DNA of 64,000 bases from Myxococcales bacterium (GCA_020633465.1 JACKDN010000007.1:310001-374000); one strand, 5' to 3'; shown: positions 43,950-59,304, numbered from the stretch's first letter. Notes: generated by a model from the letters alone, not told the origin. Numbers and translations: made by a program.

Positions 43950-44536
43950 TCGGGCGGCTGCGGGGCAAGCTGGCGCACAAGGGCGTCGAGGGCGTGCTGA
44001 TCGACGTGGGCGGCGTGGGCTACGAGGTGCACTGCCCGCTGACGACGCTCGACCGGCTGCCGCCCGAGGGGCAGGACTGCACGCTCACGATCCACACGCA
44101 CGTGCGCGAGGACCAGCTGACGCTGTTCGGCTTCGGCGACGCCGCCGAGCGGACGCTGTTCCGCTCGCTGACCGGCGTGTCCGGCGTCGGCCCCAAGCTG
44201 GCGCTGGCCTGCCTGAGCGGCATGGACGCGCCCACCTTGACCAACGCGCTGGCCGACGGCGACGTGAAGCGGCTGTCGACCATCCCCGGCATCGGCAAGC
44301 GCACGGCCGAGCGGCTGGTGCTCGAGCTGAAGGAGAAGGTGGGCCGATCGGGCATGCCCGGGCGCCCGGCGCCGACGGCGGGCGGGGCCGTGCTGGCCGA
44401 TCTCGAGAGCGCGCTGTGCAACCTGGGCTACAAGCCGAAGGACGTGGAGAAGCTGATCGCCGGGCTGGCGCAGGACGCCGCCGGCCAGAGCTTCGAGGCG
44501 CTGCTGCGCGAGGCGCTGCGGCGGCTGAACGGTTGA
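43946..44536 (+). CDS. ruvA: Holliday junction DNA helicase subunit RuvA
   Basis: 196 residues. The N-terminal OB fold starts MIGRLRGKLAHK and includes VGGVGYEVHCPLTTL; the helix-hairpin-helix motifs are SLTGVSGVGPKLALACLSG and LSTIPGIGKRTAERLVLEL; domain III is ALCNLGYKPKDVEKLI. RuvA tetramers hold the junction for the RuvB motors. Normal length and intact motifs. Confidence 0.96.
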   Translation: MIGRLRGKLAHKGVEGVLIDVGGVGYEVHCPLTTLDRLPPEGQDCTLTIHTHVREDQLTLFGFGDAAERTLFRSLTGVSGVGPKLALACLSGMDAPTLTNALADGDVKRLSTIPGIGKRTAERLVLELKEKVGRSGMPGRPAPTAGGAVLADLESALCNLGYKPKDVEKLIAGLAQDAAGQSFEALLREALRRLNG

Positions 44537-44564
44537 GGCGCCGATCGGGGGCGCCGGTCGCGGA

Positions 44565-44604
44565 GCGTGGTCGTCGATCGGTTCGACCACGACGACGACC
44601 ACGC
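44565..44604 (+). promoter_or_regulatory. Competing hairpins in the ruvA-ruvB spacer
   Basis: A 12-bp perfect stem GCGTGGTCGTCG (44565-44576) / CGACGACCACGC (44593-44604). A shorter stem GTGGTCG (44567-44573) / CGACCAC (44584-44590) uses the same left arm, so two structures exclude each other. The ruv genes are separated here by 106 bases although the rest of the operon overlaps. Attenuation or mRNA processing is possible. Confidence 0.35.
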
Positions 44605-44642
44605 GAGAATGGACCTGGACAGGTGTACAGGGTGCGCCCACA

Positions 44643-45676
<1,034 letters not shown>

Positions 45677-45680
<4 letters not shown>

Positions 45681-46198
45681 GGCCGAGGACGCTGCTGCTG
45701 CCGCTCCTGCTGCTCGCCGGCTGCACCCCGGCCCAGGTGCAGGTGCGGGCCGCGCCGGCGGACGCGCTGGCTAAGGCCGAGGCCCGGCTGGCCGAGCGCG
45801 GGGTCGAGCTCGACGCGGCCGGCCGCCGGCCCGAGCGCCTGCGCACGGGCTCGTTCTGCTACGTCGCCCCGGATCGCACCGGCGCCTCGTGGGATCGCAG
45901 CTTCGCGCGGCCCGTCCCCGGCCCCGGCCCCTTCGAGATCGTCGGCACGTTGGACGAGCAGAAGGCCGCCGAGGATCGCTGCCGGTTCATCTTCCGGGTC
46001 GAGCTGACCGCCACGCCCGACGGCGCCGGCGGCTCGAACCTGCGCGCCGAGAGCCACTGGTGGCGGGTGCGCCCGGGCGCCTGCGCGCCGCAGGGTGATC
46101 CGCTGCTGGGCGTCCTGCGCTGCCAGTACCGCTACGTCGGCACCCAGCCGCGGGGCGACGTCGAGGCCTTCGTCTACGGCGTCGTCGAGGATCTCTGA
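45677..46198 (+). CDS. Hypothetical lipoprotein
   Basis: 173 residues from TTG 45677, overlapping the ruvB stop (TTGA). Lipobox LLLAGC. The mature part is a compact alpha/beta protein with three Cys (GSFCYVAP, DRCRFIF, GACAPQG, LRCQYRY) that could form disulfides, and strands such as FRVELTATPDG and DVEAFVYGVVEDL. I do not recognise the family. The translational coupling to ruvB looks like genome packing rather than a shared role. Confidence 0.75.
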
Positions 46199-46206
46199 CG
46201 CCGCGG

Positions 46207-47343
46207 TCAGCGCGCGAACAGCCAGGCCAGCGCGACCATCACCAGCAAGAAGGCGGCGCCCACGCTCAGCAGCCGCGGCAGCGGCCCTCCCGGGCGCGGC
46301 GCGGGCGTCGTCGGCGGCGCCGAGGGGGCGGCCGGCGCGGGCACGGTGTCGGCGGCGGCCACCTCGGGGGGCACCGCCGGCTGGGTGTCGCTGGCGCTCA
46401 CCGGGGCCGGCGCCGCGGCGCGCAGGGCGGCCCGCACCTCGGCCATCGACGCGGGGCGATCGGCCGCGGCCGGCTCGAGCATGCGATCGATCAGGGTGTC
46501 GAGCGCGGCGGGCACGGTCGGCCGCACCGACGACACCCGGGGCGCGCGCGTGTGCAGGCGCGTCAGCATCACCTCCTGCGGCGTGCGGCCGCCGAAGGGC
46601 AGGCGCCCGGTGAGCATCACGAAGGCGCACAGGCCCGCCGAGAAGATGTCGCTGCGGGCGTCCACCTCGGGCAGCCCGCGCGCCTGCTCGGGCGACATGA
46701 ACTCGGGCGTCCCGAACACCTTGCCGGTGACGGTGCCGCCGACCGTGCCGATCGCCGGGTCGAGCACCTTCACGATGCCGAAGTCGAGCACCTTCAGCCG
46801 CGGCCCGTCCGGGCCCGACAGCACCAGCAGGTTGTCCGGCTTCAGATCGCGGTGCACCAGCCCCAGGGCGTGCGCCTCGACCAGCACGTCGCACAGATCG
46901 TCCAGCAGCCGCAGCGTGTCGACCACCGACAGGGGCCCGCCGTCGCGCAGCAGCGCGGTCAGCGGCCGGCCGTCGACCAGCTCCATCACGAAGTAGGGCG
47001 TGCCGTCCTCGAGGGCGCCGCTCTCGAACACCCGCACCGCGGCCGGGCTGCGCAGCAGCGCCGCGCTGCGGGCCTCGCGCCGGAAGCGCCGCATCGCCTC
47101 GTCGTCCTCGGCCACGCCGCGCAGCGCCTTGAGGGCGAAGGCGTCGCCCGCCCGGTCGACGGCGCGGTAGACGACGCCCATGCCGCCCGCCCCGATGCGC
47201 CGCTCGATGCGAAAGCGCCCCAGCACCGACGCCCCGACCAGCGCGTCGTCGGGCCAGCCGCGCACCGGCACCTCGGCGCCGCAGTCCGGGCACCACTCGG
47301 CCCGCGCGTCGAGGTTCTGGTGGCAGCGGGTGCAGACGCGCAC
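46207..47343 (-). CDS. Hanks-type Ser/Thr protein kinase with N-terminal zinc ribbon
   Basis: 378 residues from GTG 47343; a TTG 24 bases earlier is an alternative. A zinc ribbon (CTRCHQNLD, EWCPDCGAE) precedes the kinase domain: GAGGMGVVYRAVD, the ATP-anchoring Lys in FALKALRG, HRDLKPDN, DFGIVKVL and PEFMSPEQARG. All catalytic residues look intact. A Pro/Ala-rich segment leads to a C-terminal membrane helix (LLSVGAAFLLVMVALAWLF). It phosphorylates proteins, possibly creating ligands for FHA domains such as those at 21-24 kb. Divergent from the biotin carboxylase gene with 109 bases between. Confidence 0.92.
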   Translation of the reverse strand: MRVCTRCHQNLDARAEWCPDCGAEVPVRGWPDDALVGASVLGRFRIERRIGAGGMGVVYRAVDRAGDAFALKALRGVAEDDEAMRRFRREARSAALLRSPAAVRVFESGALEDGTPYFVMELVDGRPLTALLRDGGPLSVVDTLRLLDDLCDVLVEAHALGLVHRDLKPDNLLVLSGPDGPRLKVLDFGIVKVLDPAIGTVGGTVTGKVFGTPEFMSPEQARGLPEVDARSDIFSAGLCAFVMLTGRLPFGGRTPQEVMLTRLHTRAPRVSSVRPTVPAALDTLIDRMLEPAAADRPASMAEVRAALRAAAPAPVSASDTQPAVPPEVAAADTVPAPAAPSAPPTTPAPRPGGPLPRLLSVGAAFLLVMVALAWLFAR

Positions 47344-47452
47344 CCGCCGGTGATACGCCAAACGCTCGCCGCCCGCCACCTGCGCCCCTTTTCCCCACCG
47401 GGCCGCTGTGCTACACGCCGACGGTCCGCCGCTGCACCCCTCGAGGAGGCCC

Positions 47453-48805
47453 ATGTTCGACAAGGTCCTGGTCGCGAACCGCGGCGAGATCGCCGCCCGC
47501 ATCGTCGCCGCCCTGCGCACGCACGGCATCGCCAGCGTCGCCATCTACAGCGAGGCCGACGCCGACGCCCCCCACGTCCGGGCGGCCGACGAGGCCGTGT
47601 GCGTGGGGCCGCCGCCCGTGGCGCAGAGCTACCTGGATCAGGACGCCGTCCTCGAGGCGGCCCGCGCGACGGGCGCCCAGGCCATCCACCCGGGCTACGG
47701 CCTGTTGAGCGAGAACGCGGGCTTCGCGCGGCGCTGCCGCGACGCCGGCCTCGTCTTCGTCGGCCCCACGCCCGAGGCCATCGAGGCGATGGGCGACAAG
47801 GCGCAGGCCCGCGCGACCGCGGCGGCGGCGGGCGTGCCGGTGGTGCCGGGCAGCGACGGCCCGATCGACGACGACGTCGCGGCGGCCGCGCTCGCCGAGC
47901 GCATCGGCTTCCCGGTGCTGGTCAAGGCGGCCGGCGGCGGCGGCGGCATCGGCATGCAGGTGGTCAAGAAGGCGGATCGGCTGGGCAAGGCCCTGCAGAG
48001 CTGCCGCGATCGGGGCCGCAGCAGCTTCGGCAACGACGCGGTCTACCTCGAGAAGTTCGTCGAGCAGCCGCGCCACATCGAGGTGCAGGTGCTGTTCGAC
48101 GCGCACGGCCACGGCGTGCACCTGTTCGAGCGCGAGTGCAGCGTCCAGCGGCGCCACCAGAAGGTGATCGAGGAGGCCCCCTCCCCCTTCGTCGAGACGA
48201 TGCCCGGGCTGCGCGCCGGCCTGACCGAGGCCGCCCTGGCCTGCGCCCGCGCCATCGGCTATCGCAACGCCGGCACCGTCGAGTTCATCGTCGATCCCGA
48301 GGGCCACTTCTACTTCATCGAGATGAACACGCGGCTGCAGGTCGAGCACCCGATCACCGAGGCGATCACCGGCGTCGACATCGTCGGCTGGCAGCTGCGC
48401 ATCGCCGCGGGCGAGGCGCTGACGCTGCAGCAGGATCAGCTGTCCATCGACGGCCACGCCATCGAGTGCCGGCTGTGCGCCGAGGATCCCGCCCTCAAGT
48501 TCATCCCGCGGCCGGGCCCCCTCGGCCGCTTCGAGCCACCCGCGCTCGAGGGCGTGCGCGTGGACGCGGGCGTGGCGTCGAACAGCCAGGTGACGCCCTA
48601 CTACGACAGCCTGGTGGCCAAGCTGATCGCCCACGGGCCCGATCGCGCGGCGGCCATCGAGCGCGCCCGCGCGGGCCTCGACGCCTTCGTCATCGAGACG
48701 CTGACCACGAACCGCGACTTCCTGCGCGGCGTGCTGGACACCGACACCTTCGTCGCCGCCGCCTACGACACCGGCTGGCTCGAAAGCTACGCGAAAGGAC
48801 GCTGA
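47453..48805 (+). CDS. accC: Biotin carboxylase subunit (acetyl/propionyl-CoA carboxylase type)
   Basis: 450 residues from ATG 47453 with GAGGAGG upstream. It begins MFDKVLVANRGEIAARIVAA and has the ATP-grasp Gly loop (KAAGGGGGIGMQVV), ERECSVQRRHQKVIEEAPS, EFIVDPEGHFYFIEMNTRLQ (split here by the motif) and VEHPITEAITGVDIV. It carboxylates biotin with ATP and bicarbonate. The biotin carrier follows 3 bases after its stop. No carboxyltransferase gene is in the window. Confidence 0.95.
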   Translation: MFDKVLVANRGEIAARIVAALRTHGIASVAIYSEADADAPHVRAADEAVCVGPPPVAQSYLDQDAVLEAARATGAQAIHPGYGLLSENAGFARRCRDAGLVFVGPTPEAIEAMGDKAQARATAAAAGVPVVPGSDGPIDDDVAAAALAERIGFPVLVKAAGGGGGIGMQVVKKADRLGKALQSCRDRGRSSFGNDAVYLEKFVEQPRHIEVQVLFDAHGHGVHLFERECSVQRRHQKVIEEAPSPFVETMPGLRAGLTEAALACARAIGYRNAGTVEFIVDPEGHFYFIEMNTRLQVEHPITEAITGVDIVGWQLRIAAGEALTLQQDQLSIDGHAIECRLCAEDPALKFIPRPGPLGRFEPPALEGVRVDAGVASNSQVTPYYDSLVAKLIAHGPDRAAAIERARAGLDAFVIETLTTNRDFLRGVLDTDTFVAAAYDTGWLESYAKGR

Positions 48806-48808
48806 ACC

Positions 48809-49030
48809 ATGGCCGACGACATCAAGGCGCACATCACCGGCACGGTCTGGAAGATCGAGGTCGCCGCGGGCGACGCCGTCGACGAGGACGACGTGCTCAT
48901 CATCCTCGAGTCGATGAAGATGGAGATGCCCATCGAGGCGCCCTTCGACGGCACGATCACGGAGATCCTGTGCGCCGAGGGCGACGCGGTGCAGGAGGGC
49001 CAGGTGCTGGCCCGCATCGACGAGGACTGA
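48809..49030 (+). CDS. Biotin carboxyl carrier protein, short form
   Basis: 73 residues. The biotinylation motif ESMKMEM with the target Lys at ~37 lies in a barrel-sandwich fold (GTVWKIEVAAGDAVDEDDVL, AEGDAVQEGQVLARID). Only the lipoyl-like domain is present, as in free carriers of acyl-CoA or oxaloacetate/propionyl-CoA carboxylases. It works with the biotin carboxylase encoded just upstream. Confidence 0.93.
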   Translation: MADDIKAHITGTVWKIEVAAGDAVDEDDVLIILESMKMEMPIEAPFDGTITEILCAEGDAVQEGQVLARIDED

Positions 49031-49117
49031 ACCGCGCCGCCGCACGCCAGCGCGCCCGACGCTGGCAATCGCCCCCCCGCATCCCGGATACTGGGCCCAG
49101 CTTTCGGGGGGATGCCC

Positions 49118-54288
<5,171 letters not shown>

Positions 54289-54296
54289 CCGACCGT

Positions 54297-54328
54297 GAAC
54301 ACCTCCGCCGGCGCGGGCGGAGGTGTTC
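54297..54328 (+). terminator. Strong terminator after the giant MopE-repeat gene
   Basis: Perfect 13-bp stem GAACACCTCCGCC (54297-54309) / GGCGGAGGTGTTC (54316-54328) with a six-base loop, followed by TTG. It may also serve the convergent murD gene. Confidence 0.8.
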
Positions 54329-54394
54329 TTGCCAACACCCCCTGACCGCGGATCCACGCCGCCCCCGCGGGCGACGGCGCCCTCACCGGCCGCG

Positions 54395-55714
54395 TCAGTC
54401 CGGCAGCGCGGCCACCGCCTGCTGGAACACCTGCCCCCGATGGCTGTAGCTGCGGTAGGCGTCGAAGGACGACGCCGCGGGCGACAGCACCACCGACTCG
54501 CCCTCGCGCGCGTGCTCGGCGGCCTGCCGCACCGCGTCGGCCATGTCGGCGGCGTGCGAGGTGGGCACGTGGCCGCCCAGGGCGCGCTCGGTGCGATCGG
54601 CCGTCGGGCCGGTGAGCACGACGTGGCGCGCGCGGCCGACCACCGCGTCGACGAAGGGCTTCAGGTCGAGGCCCTTCTCGTAGCCGCCGGTGATGACCGT
54701 GAAGGGCGCGGTCAGCGCGCGCAGGCCGGCCGCCGCGGCGTGCGGGTTGGTGGCCTTCGAGTCGTCGTACCAGGTGATGCCGCGGCGCACGCGCACCGGC
54801 TGAAGGCGGTGCGGCAGGCCGCGGAAGGTGCGCAGGCCGTCCAGCATCGCGGGCAGGGGCAGGCCGAGCGCCTGCCCCGCCGCCAGCGCGGCCTGCGCGT
54901 TGTACAGGTTGTGCGCGCCGGGGACGGGCAGCTCGTCGGCGTGCAGAAAGCGCGTGCCGTCGCCGGTGATCCAGCCGTCGTCGACGCCCCACCCCGCGGG
55001 CCGGCGCTCGGCGCCGAACAGCACGCGCCGCACGCCCGGCGGCGTCGGGAAGGCGGCGACGATCGGATCGTCCGCCCGCAGCACCGCCACGCCGCCCGGC
55101 TGCAGGTCGGCCAGCACGCGCGCCTTGGCCGCCGCGTAGGCGGCGGCGTCTCCGAGGAAGTACTCGGCGTGATCCTCGGCGACGTTGGTGATGATGGCCA
55201 CGCGCGGGACGAAGCGCCCGCACGACCAGAGCTGGAACGCGCTGACCTCGGCCGCGATGATCCCGTTCGGCCCGACGTCGCGCACCCGCGCGCTCAGCGG
55301 ATCGCCGATGTTGCCCGCGACCACCACCGGCCGCCCCGCCGCGCGCGCCACCGCGCCCACCATCTCGGTGGTGGTGCTCTTCCCGTCGGTGCCGGTGATG
55401 GCGACGATCGGCGCGCGCGCCACCGACGCGGCCAGCTCGATCTCGCTCACCAGCGTCACGCCGGCCGCCCGCGCCGCCTTCAGCGCCGGGGTGTGCGGCG
55501 GGATGCCCGGGCTGGGCACCAGCACGGTCGCCCCCTCGAGCACGTTGCCCCCGCCGCGCACCGCGACGCGCGGATCGAGGCCGGCCAGGTCGAGGCCGGT
55601 GCGCGGATCGCTCAGGATGACCTTCGCGCCCAGATCGGCCAGCAGGTTGGCCGCCGCCACGCCGCTGCGCGCCGCCCCCCACACCGCCACGCGGCGGCCG
55701 TCCCAGGCGATCAC
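54395..55714 (-). CDS. murD: UDP-N-acetylmuramoylalanine--D-glutamate ligase
   Basis: 439 residues from GTG 55714, overlapping the murC-like stop (GTGA). An N-terminal Rossmann part (VAVWGAARSGVAAANLLADL), ATP site VAITGTDGKSTTTEMVG, NVAEDHAEYF, YDDSKATNPHAAAAGL and SPAASSFDAYRSYSHRG fit MurD. It adds D-Glu to UDP-MurNAc-L-Ala in peptidoglycan synthesis. It lies outside the usual mra/dcw cluster, with only the murC-like gene beside it. Confidence 0.92.
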   Translation of the reverse strand: MIAWDGRRVAVWGAARSGVAAANLLADLGAKVILSDPRTGLDLAGLDPRVAVRGGGNVLEGATVLVPSPGIPPHTPALKAARAAGVTLVSEIELAASVARAPIVAITGTDGKSTTTEMVGAVARAAGRPVVVAGNIGDPLSARVRDVGPNGIIAAEVSAFQLWSCGRFVPRVAIITNVAEDHAEYFLGDAAAYAAAKARVLADLQPGGVAVLRADDPIVAAFPTPPGVRRVLFGAERRPAGWGVDDGWITGDGTRFLHADELPVPGAHNLYNAQAALAAGQALGLPLPAMLDGLRTFRGLPHRLQPVRVRRGITWYDDSKATNPHAAAAGLRALTAPFTVITGGYEKGLDLKPFVDAVVGRARHVVLTGPTADRTERALGGHVPTSHAADMADAVRQAAEHAREGESVVLSPAASSFDAYRSYSHRGQVFQQAVAALPD

Positions 55715-57099
55715 GCCTCGGCCTCGCGCCGATCGGCCCACGCGTCGGCCATGCGGAAGAAGTCGTCGCCGCCGAAGAAGATGACCATGTCGCCCCGCTC
55801 GACGCGGGCGTCGAGGAAGGGCACGACGTCCGCGTTCTCGGGCACGTGGTGCACCGTGTTGCCCGCCTCGCGCAGCACGCCGACGAACCACGGCGTGTCG
55901 ATGCCGTCGATCGGCCGCTCCTCGGCCGCGTACATCGTGGTGATGACGACCTCGTCGCAGCCGCGGAAGGCCTCGGCGTACTCCTCGCCGTGGTAGCGCA
56001 TCAGCGTGAACCGGTAGGGCTTGAAGACGCACCAGATGCGCCCGTGCGGCATGCGCCGGGCGCTCTCGAGCACGCGCCGCATGCCCGTCGGGTGTGACAG
56101 GTAGTCCTTCACCAGCGTCAGCCCGGCGGCGCGCCGCACCGTGAAGCGGTTCTCGAGGCCGTGGTAGCTCTCGAGCGCGCGCTTCACCGTCGCGAAGTCG
56201 AGCCCCAGCGCGCCCATCGCCAGCGCCAGCGCGCCCGCGGCGTTGTCGGCGTTGTAGTTGCCCGGCACCGGCAGCGTCACCCGGCCCAGCGCCGCGTCGC
56301 CGCGGTACGCCGTGAAGGCGACGGCGTCGCCCCGGTCGTCCACGTCGCGCGCGGCGAAGTCCAGCGGCCCGTCGCCGGTGCCGTAGCGCAGCACCCGGGC
56401 GGCCGTCTTGCCCGCCACCCGCTCGGCCAGCCGCTGCACGCCCGCGTCGTCGGTGTGCAGCACCAGCGTCTGCAGCCGATCGTTCTCGAGGACGAAGCGG
56501 GCCATCGTGTCGACGATGTCCTCGAGCCCGTCGTAGAAGTTCAGGTGATCGACCTCGAGGTTGTTCACGACCACGTGCGCCGGCCGCAGGTTCAGGTGGC
56601 TGCGATCGCTCTCGTCCACCTCGGCCACCGCGTGGGGCCCCTGCCCCGCCCGCGCGTTGATGCCGTAGTCGTTCATCAGCCCGCCGATGACGAAGGTGGG
56701 ATCCTCGCCCGCGGTCAGCAGCGCGTGGGTGATCATCGCCGACACGGTGCCCTTGCCGTGCGTGCCGGTGACGCCGACGCTGTCGTAGCCCTCGAGGCAC
56801 AGCCCCAGCATGTCCGAGCGGTGCGCCTCGGGCTTGCCGGCGGCCCGCGCGGCCTCCCGCTCGACGTTGTCGGTGGGCACGGCCGTCGAGTGGACCACCA
56901 CGTCGGCGCCCTCGATGTTCGCCGCCGCGTGGCCGATGGTCACCGGGATGCCCAGCCCCCGCAGCATCTCGGTCAGCTGACTCTCGCGCACGTCGGACCC
57001 TTGCACCCGCACCCCCTGCTGGTGCAGGACACGGGCGACGGCGCTGACGCCGATGCCGCCGATGCCGACGAAGTGATAGGTTTGCTCCCGTGACCACAT
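55711..57099 (-). CDS. murC: Divergent MurC-like UDP-N-acetylmuramate--amino acid ligase
   Basis: 462 residues from ATG 57099 (GGGAGG upstream). The fold is clearly MurC: YHFVGIGGIGVSAVARVLHQ at the start, VTGTHGKGTVSAM, NNLEVDHLNFY. Several hallmark residues differ from ordinary MurC: the P-loop is GTHGKGT (FolC-like) instead of GTHGKTT, DDYxHHPTE reads KDYLSHPTG, and FQPHRYT reads FKPYRFT. It may still add L-Ala to UDP-MurNAc, being fused by overlap to murD, or may use another amino acid or substrate. A TTGAAC-N17-TACACT promoter lies 50 bases upstream. Confidence 0.8.
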   Translation of the reverse strand: MWSREQTYHFVGIGGIGVSAVARVLHQQGVRVQGSDVRESQLTEMLRGLGIPVTIGHAAANIEGADVVVHSTAVPTDNVEREAARAAGKPEAHRSDMLGLCLEGYDSVGVTGTHGKGTVSAMITHALLTAGEDPTFVIGGLMNDYGINARAGQGPHAVAEVDESDRSHLNLRPAHVVVNNLEVDHLNFYDGLEDIVDTMARFVLENDRLQTLVLHTDDAGVQRLAERVAGKTAARVLRYGTGDGPLDFAARDVDDRGDAVAFTAYRGDAALGRVTLPVPGNYNADNAAGALALAMGALGLDFATVKRALESYHGLENRFTVRRAAGLTLVKDYLSHPTGMRRVLESARRMPHGRIWCVFKPYRFTLMRYHGEEYAEAFRGCDEVVITTMYAAEERPIDGIDTPWFVGVLREAGNTVHHVPENADVVPFLDARVERGDMVIFFGGDDFFRMADAWADRREAEA

Positions 57100-57779
57100 C
57101 GCGCACGCCTCCCACCGAAAAGCGCCCCGGCGCCGGCCGCGGCCGCGCGAGTGTAGACGGGCCCCCCCGGGCGTTCAACGGCGCCGCGGGCGCGCTGCTG
57201 CTCGCGCTGATCACCGCCGTGGCGCCGGCCTGCAAGGAGGAGCCGGCCCCGATGGCCGCCGCCGACGCCGCCGCCCCGATGGGCGAGCCGGGCGCCGAAG
57301 ACGCCGCACCCCAGCCCGACGTGCCCGACGTGCCCATCTCGCCCCTCGATCTCACCACCCGCCTGCCCGATCCGCCGGACCCCATCGGCGCGCGCCCCGG
57401 CGGCACCCTCGCCGCCCTGAAGGCGGCCCGCCCCGCCCTGCGCCCCTCGACCTACACGCCCAACGTGCTCGTCGAGCGCTTCACCGAGGGCCCCTTCACG
57501 TCGGTCCTGTACCAGATCGGCCCCGACGGCCAGACCGTCCGCGCCGTGGTCGCCACCCTCGCCCCGGGCTACAAGGGCCACACCCGCAAGGACTCCCTCG
57601 TCGAGGCGATGAAGGTGCGCCTCGGGGATCCCGAGCCCCTGCGCGCGGGCAACTACGGCGGCCTGCGGTGGACCTCCATCGGCTACCGCATCGACCTGCG
57701 CACCGACGAGGCCACCGGCGATCTCGAGCTCGTCTTCCACACCCGCGGGGGCCGCCCTCTGCTGCCGAGCACACCGTAA
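57090..57779 (+). CDS. Hypothetical lipoprotein
   Basis: 229 residues if GTG 57090 is the start, but that overlaps the divergent murC start by 10 bases and puts the signal peptide 30 residues in (GALLLALITAVAPAC). No better in-frame start exists; a seven-C run at 57162-57168 may hide an indel. The mature part has an acidic Ala/Pro spacer and a small beta domain (NVLVERFTEGPFTSVLYQIG, GGLRWTSIGYRIDLRTDEA). Family not recognised. Confidence 0.6.
   Translation: MTTSRTPPTEKRPGAGRGRASVDGPPRAFNGAAGALLLALITAVAPACKEEPAPMAAADAAAPMGEPGAEDAAPQPDVPDVPISPLDLTTRLPDPPDPIGARPGGTLAALKAARPALRPSTYTPNVLVERFTEGPFTSVLYQIGPDGQTVRAVVATLAPGYKGHTRKDSLVEAMKVRLGDPEPLRAGNYGGLRWTSIGYRIDLRTDEATGDLELVFHTRGGRPLLPSTP
57150..57178 (-). 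promoter_or_regulatory. Promoter of the murC-like/murD operon
   Basis: Minus strand: TTGAAC (57178-57173), 17 bases, TACACT (57155-57150). It lies within the predicted N-terminal coding part of the divergent lipoprotein gene. Confidence 0.55.
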
Positions 57780-57882
57780 CCCCTTGCCCTTCACGGGGTT
57801 GGGCGCGGTTGCGCCGGCCGCCCCGATCGGCCAAAGTCACCCGCCGAAGCTACCCGTCAGCCGTCCGCGCTCCGGAGGTTCC

Positions 57883-59304
57883 ATGAAAGCCGTCTCGCCG
57901 CGCCTGCTCGCGCTCGCCGTCGCCGTGGCACCGCTCGCCGCGTGCCAGGAGCACGCCGAGCCCTCGCTCACGCCGGGCCAGAAGAAGAAGGTCGAGGCCC
58001 ACCTGCTGAGCCAGGCGCCCACGCCGAAGATCCCCCTCGGCGCCGTCATCGAGGATCAGGTGAAGCTCGTCGGCGTCGACGTCGACAAGACCGAGGTGGC
58101 CCCGGGCGACACGGTCACCGTCACCTGGTACATCGAGGGCCTCGCCGAGAAGCCCGACGACAACATGATCTTCGTGCACTTCCAGGGGCGGCCCAACGAC
58201 CGCAAGGCCTGGATGAACCTGGATCACCACCCCGTCGAGGGCCTCTTCCCGCTGCGCAAGCTGAAGAAGGGGCAGGTGGTGAAGGACGTGCAGACGTTCA
58301 CCATCAAGGACGAGTTCCCCGGCGGCGAGGCCAAGCTGTACTGGGGGCTGTGGCGGGGTGAGTACCGCCTGAAGATCAAGAACCCCGACCAGGTGGCCAA
58401 CGACGGCGACAACCGCGTCATCGCGGCCACCTTCGAGGTGAAGGGCGACGACAAGCCGGCCAACGCCGCCGCCGGCCTGCCCACGGCCACCGCCCGCAAG
58501 CTGCCCGAGGGCCAGACGATCACCGTCGACGGCAAGCTGGACGAGGCCGCCTGGGACACCACGCAGTGGACGCCGTGGTGGACCTCGCCCGACGGGAAGA
58601 ACGGCGCCGCGCCCCGCGTCCGCGCCCGCTTCCTGTGGGACGACGCCTACCTGTACGTGGCGGTGCAGGCGCCCGACGACGACGTCTGGAGCACGTTCAC
58701 CGAGCGCGACAGCAACACCTGGGAGCAGGAGGTCATCGAGCTGTTCATCGACGCCGACGGCGACCGGAAGGACTACCTCGAGCTGCAGGTGACGCCCGCC
58801 AACGTGGTGTTCGACGCGAAGTTCGAGCGCCACCGCAGCGACCTGGCCAAGGCCCGCGCGTGGAACATGGCCGGCCTGAAGACGGGCGCGCACGTCGACG
58901 GCACGCTGAACGCCCGCGACGATCGCGACCGTGGCTACACCGTCGAGATGGCGGTGCCCGTCGCCGAGGTGCCCGGCGCCAAGGCGCCCATCGCGCACGG
59001 CCAGCGCTGGCGCGCCAACCTGTTCCGCTGGGACTTCCCGAAGGGGGGCCGACAGATGGCCGCGGCCTTCTCGCCGCCCGTCGTCGGCGACTTCCACGCG
59101 CTCGACAAGTTCGGCACGATCCAGTTCGTCGATCCGGTGCAGGCCCGGCTGCCCGCCGTGCGCGCCGCCAGCAAGAACGGCGACATCGTGGCCCCCTCGC
59201 CGGTCAAGCTCGACCCCGCCAAGCTGCGCGCCCTCGACCTGAAGAAGCCGGGCGCCGCGCCCCCCGCCAAGCCGGGCGCCGACGCCCCGGACGGGGCGAA
59301 GTAA
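57883..59304 (+). CDS. Lipoprotein with a CBM9/DOMON-like domain
   Basis: 473 residues from ATG 57883 with GGAGG upstream. Lipobox PLAAC. Residues ~55-190 form an Ig-like domain (VAPGDTVTVTWYIEGLAEK, EAKLYWGLWRGEYRLKI); ~205-420 match the family 9 carbohydrate-binding-like fold (ITVDGKLDEAAWDTTQWTPW, RARFLWDDAYLYVAVQAPDD, VIELFIDADGDRKDYLEL). In other bacteria this fold occurs in cytochrome-like or sugar-binding envelope proteins; no haem motif is seen. The tail is Lys/Pro-rich. Stands alone. Confidence 0.85.
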   Translation: MKAVSPRLLALAVAVAPLAACQEHAEPSLTPGQKKKVEAHLLSQAPTPKIPLGAVIEDQVKLVGVDVDKTEVAPGDTVTVTWYIEGLAEKPDDNMIFVHFQGRPNDRKAWMNLDHHPVEGLFPLRKLKKGQVVKDVQTFTIKDEFPGGEAKLYWGLWRGEYRLKIKNPDQVANDGDNRVIAATFEVKGDDKPANAAAGLPTATARKLPEGQTITVDGKLDEAAWDTTQWTPWWTSPDGKNGAAPRVRARFLWDDAYLYVAVQAPDDDVWSTFTERDSNTWEQEVIELFIDADGDRKDYLELQVTPANVVFDAKFERHRSDLAKARAWNMAGLKTGAHVDGTLNARDDRDRGYTVEMAVPVAEVPGAKAPIAHGQRWRANLFRWDFPKGGRQMAAAFSPPVVGDFHALDKFGTIQFVDPVQARLPAVRAASKNGDIVAPSPVKLDPAKLRALDLKKPGAAPPAKPGADAPDGAK

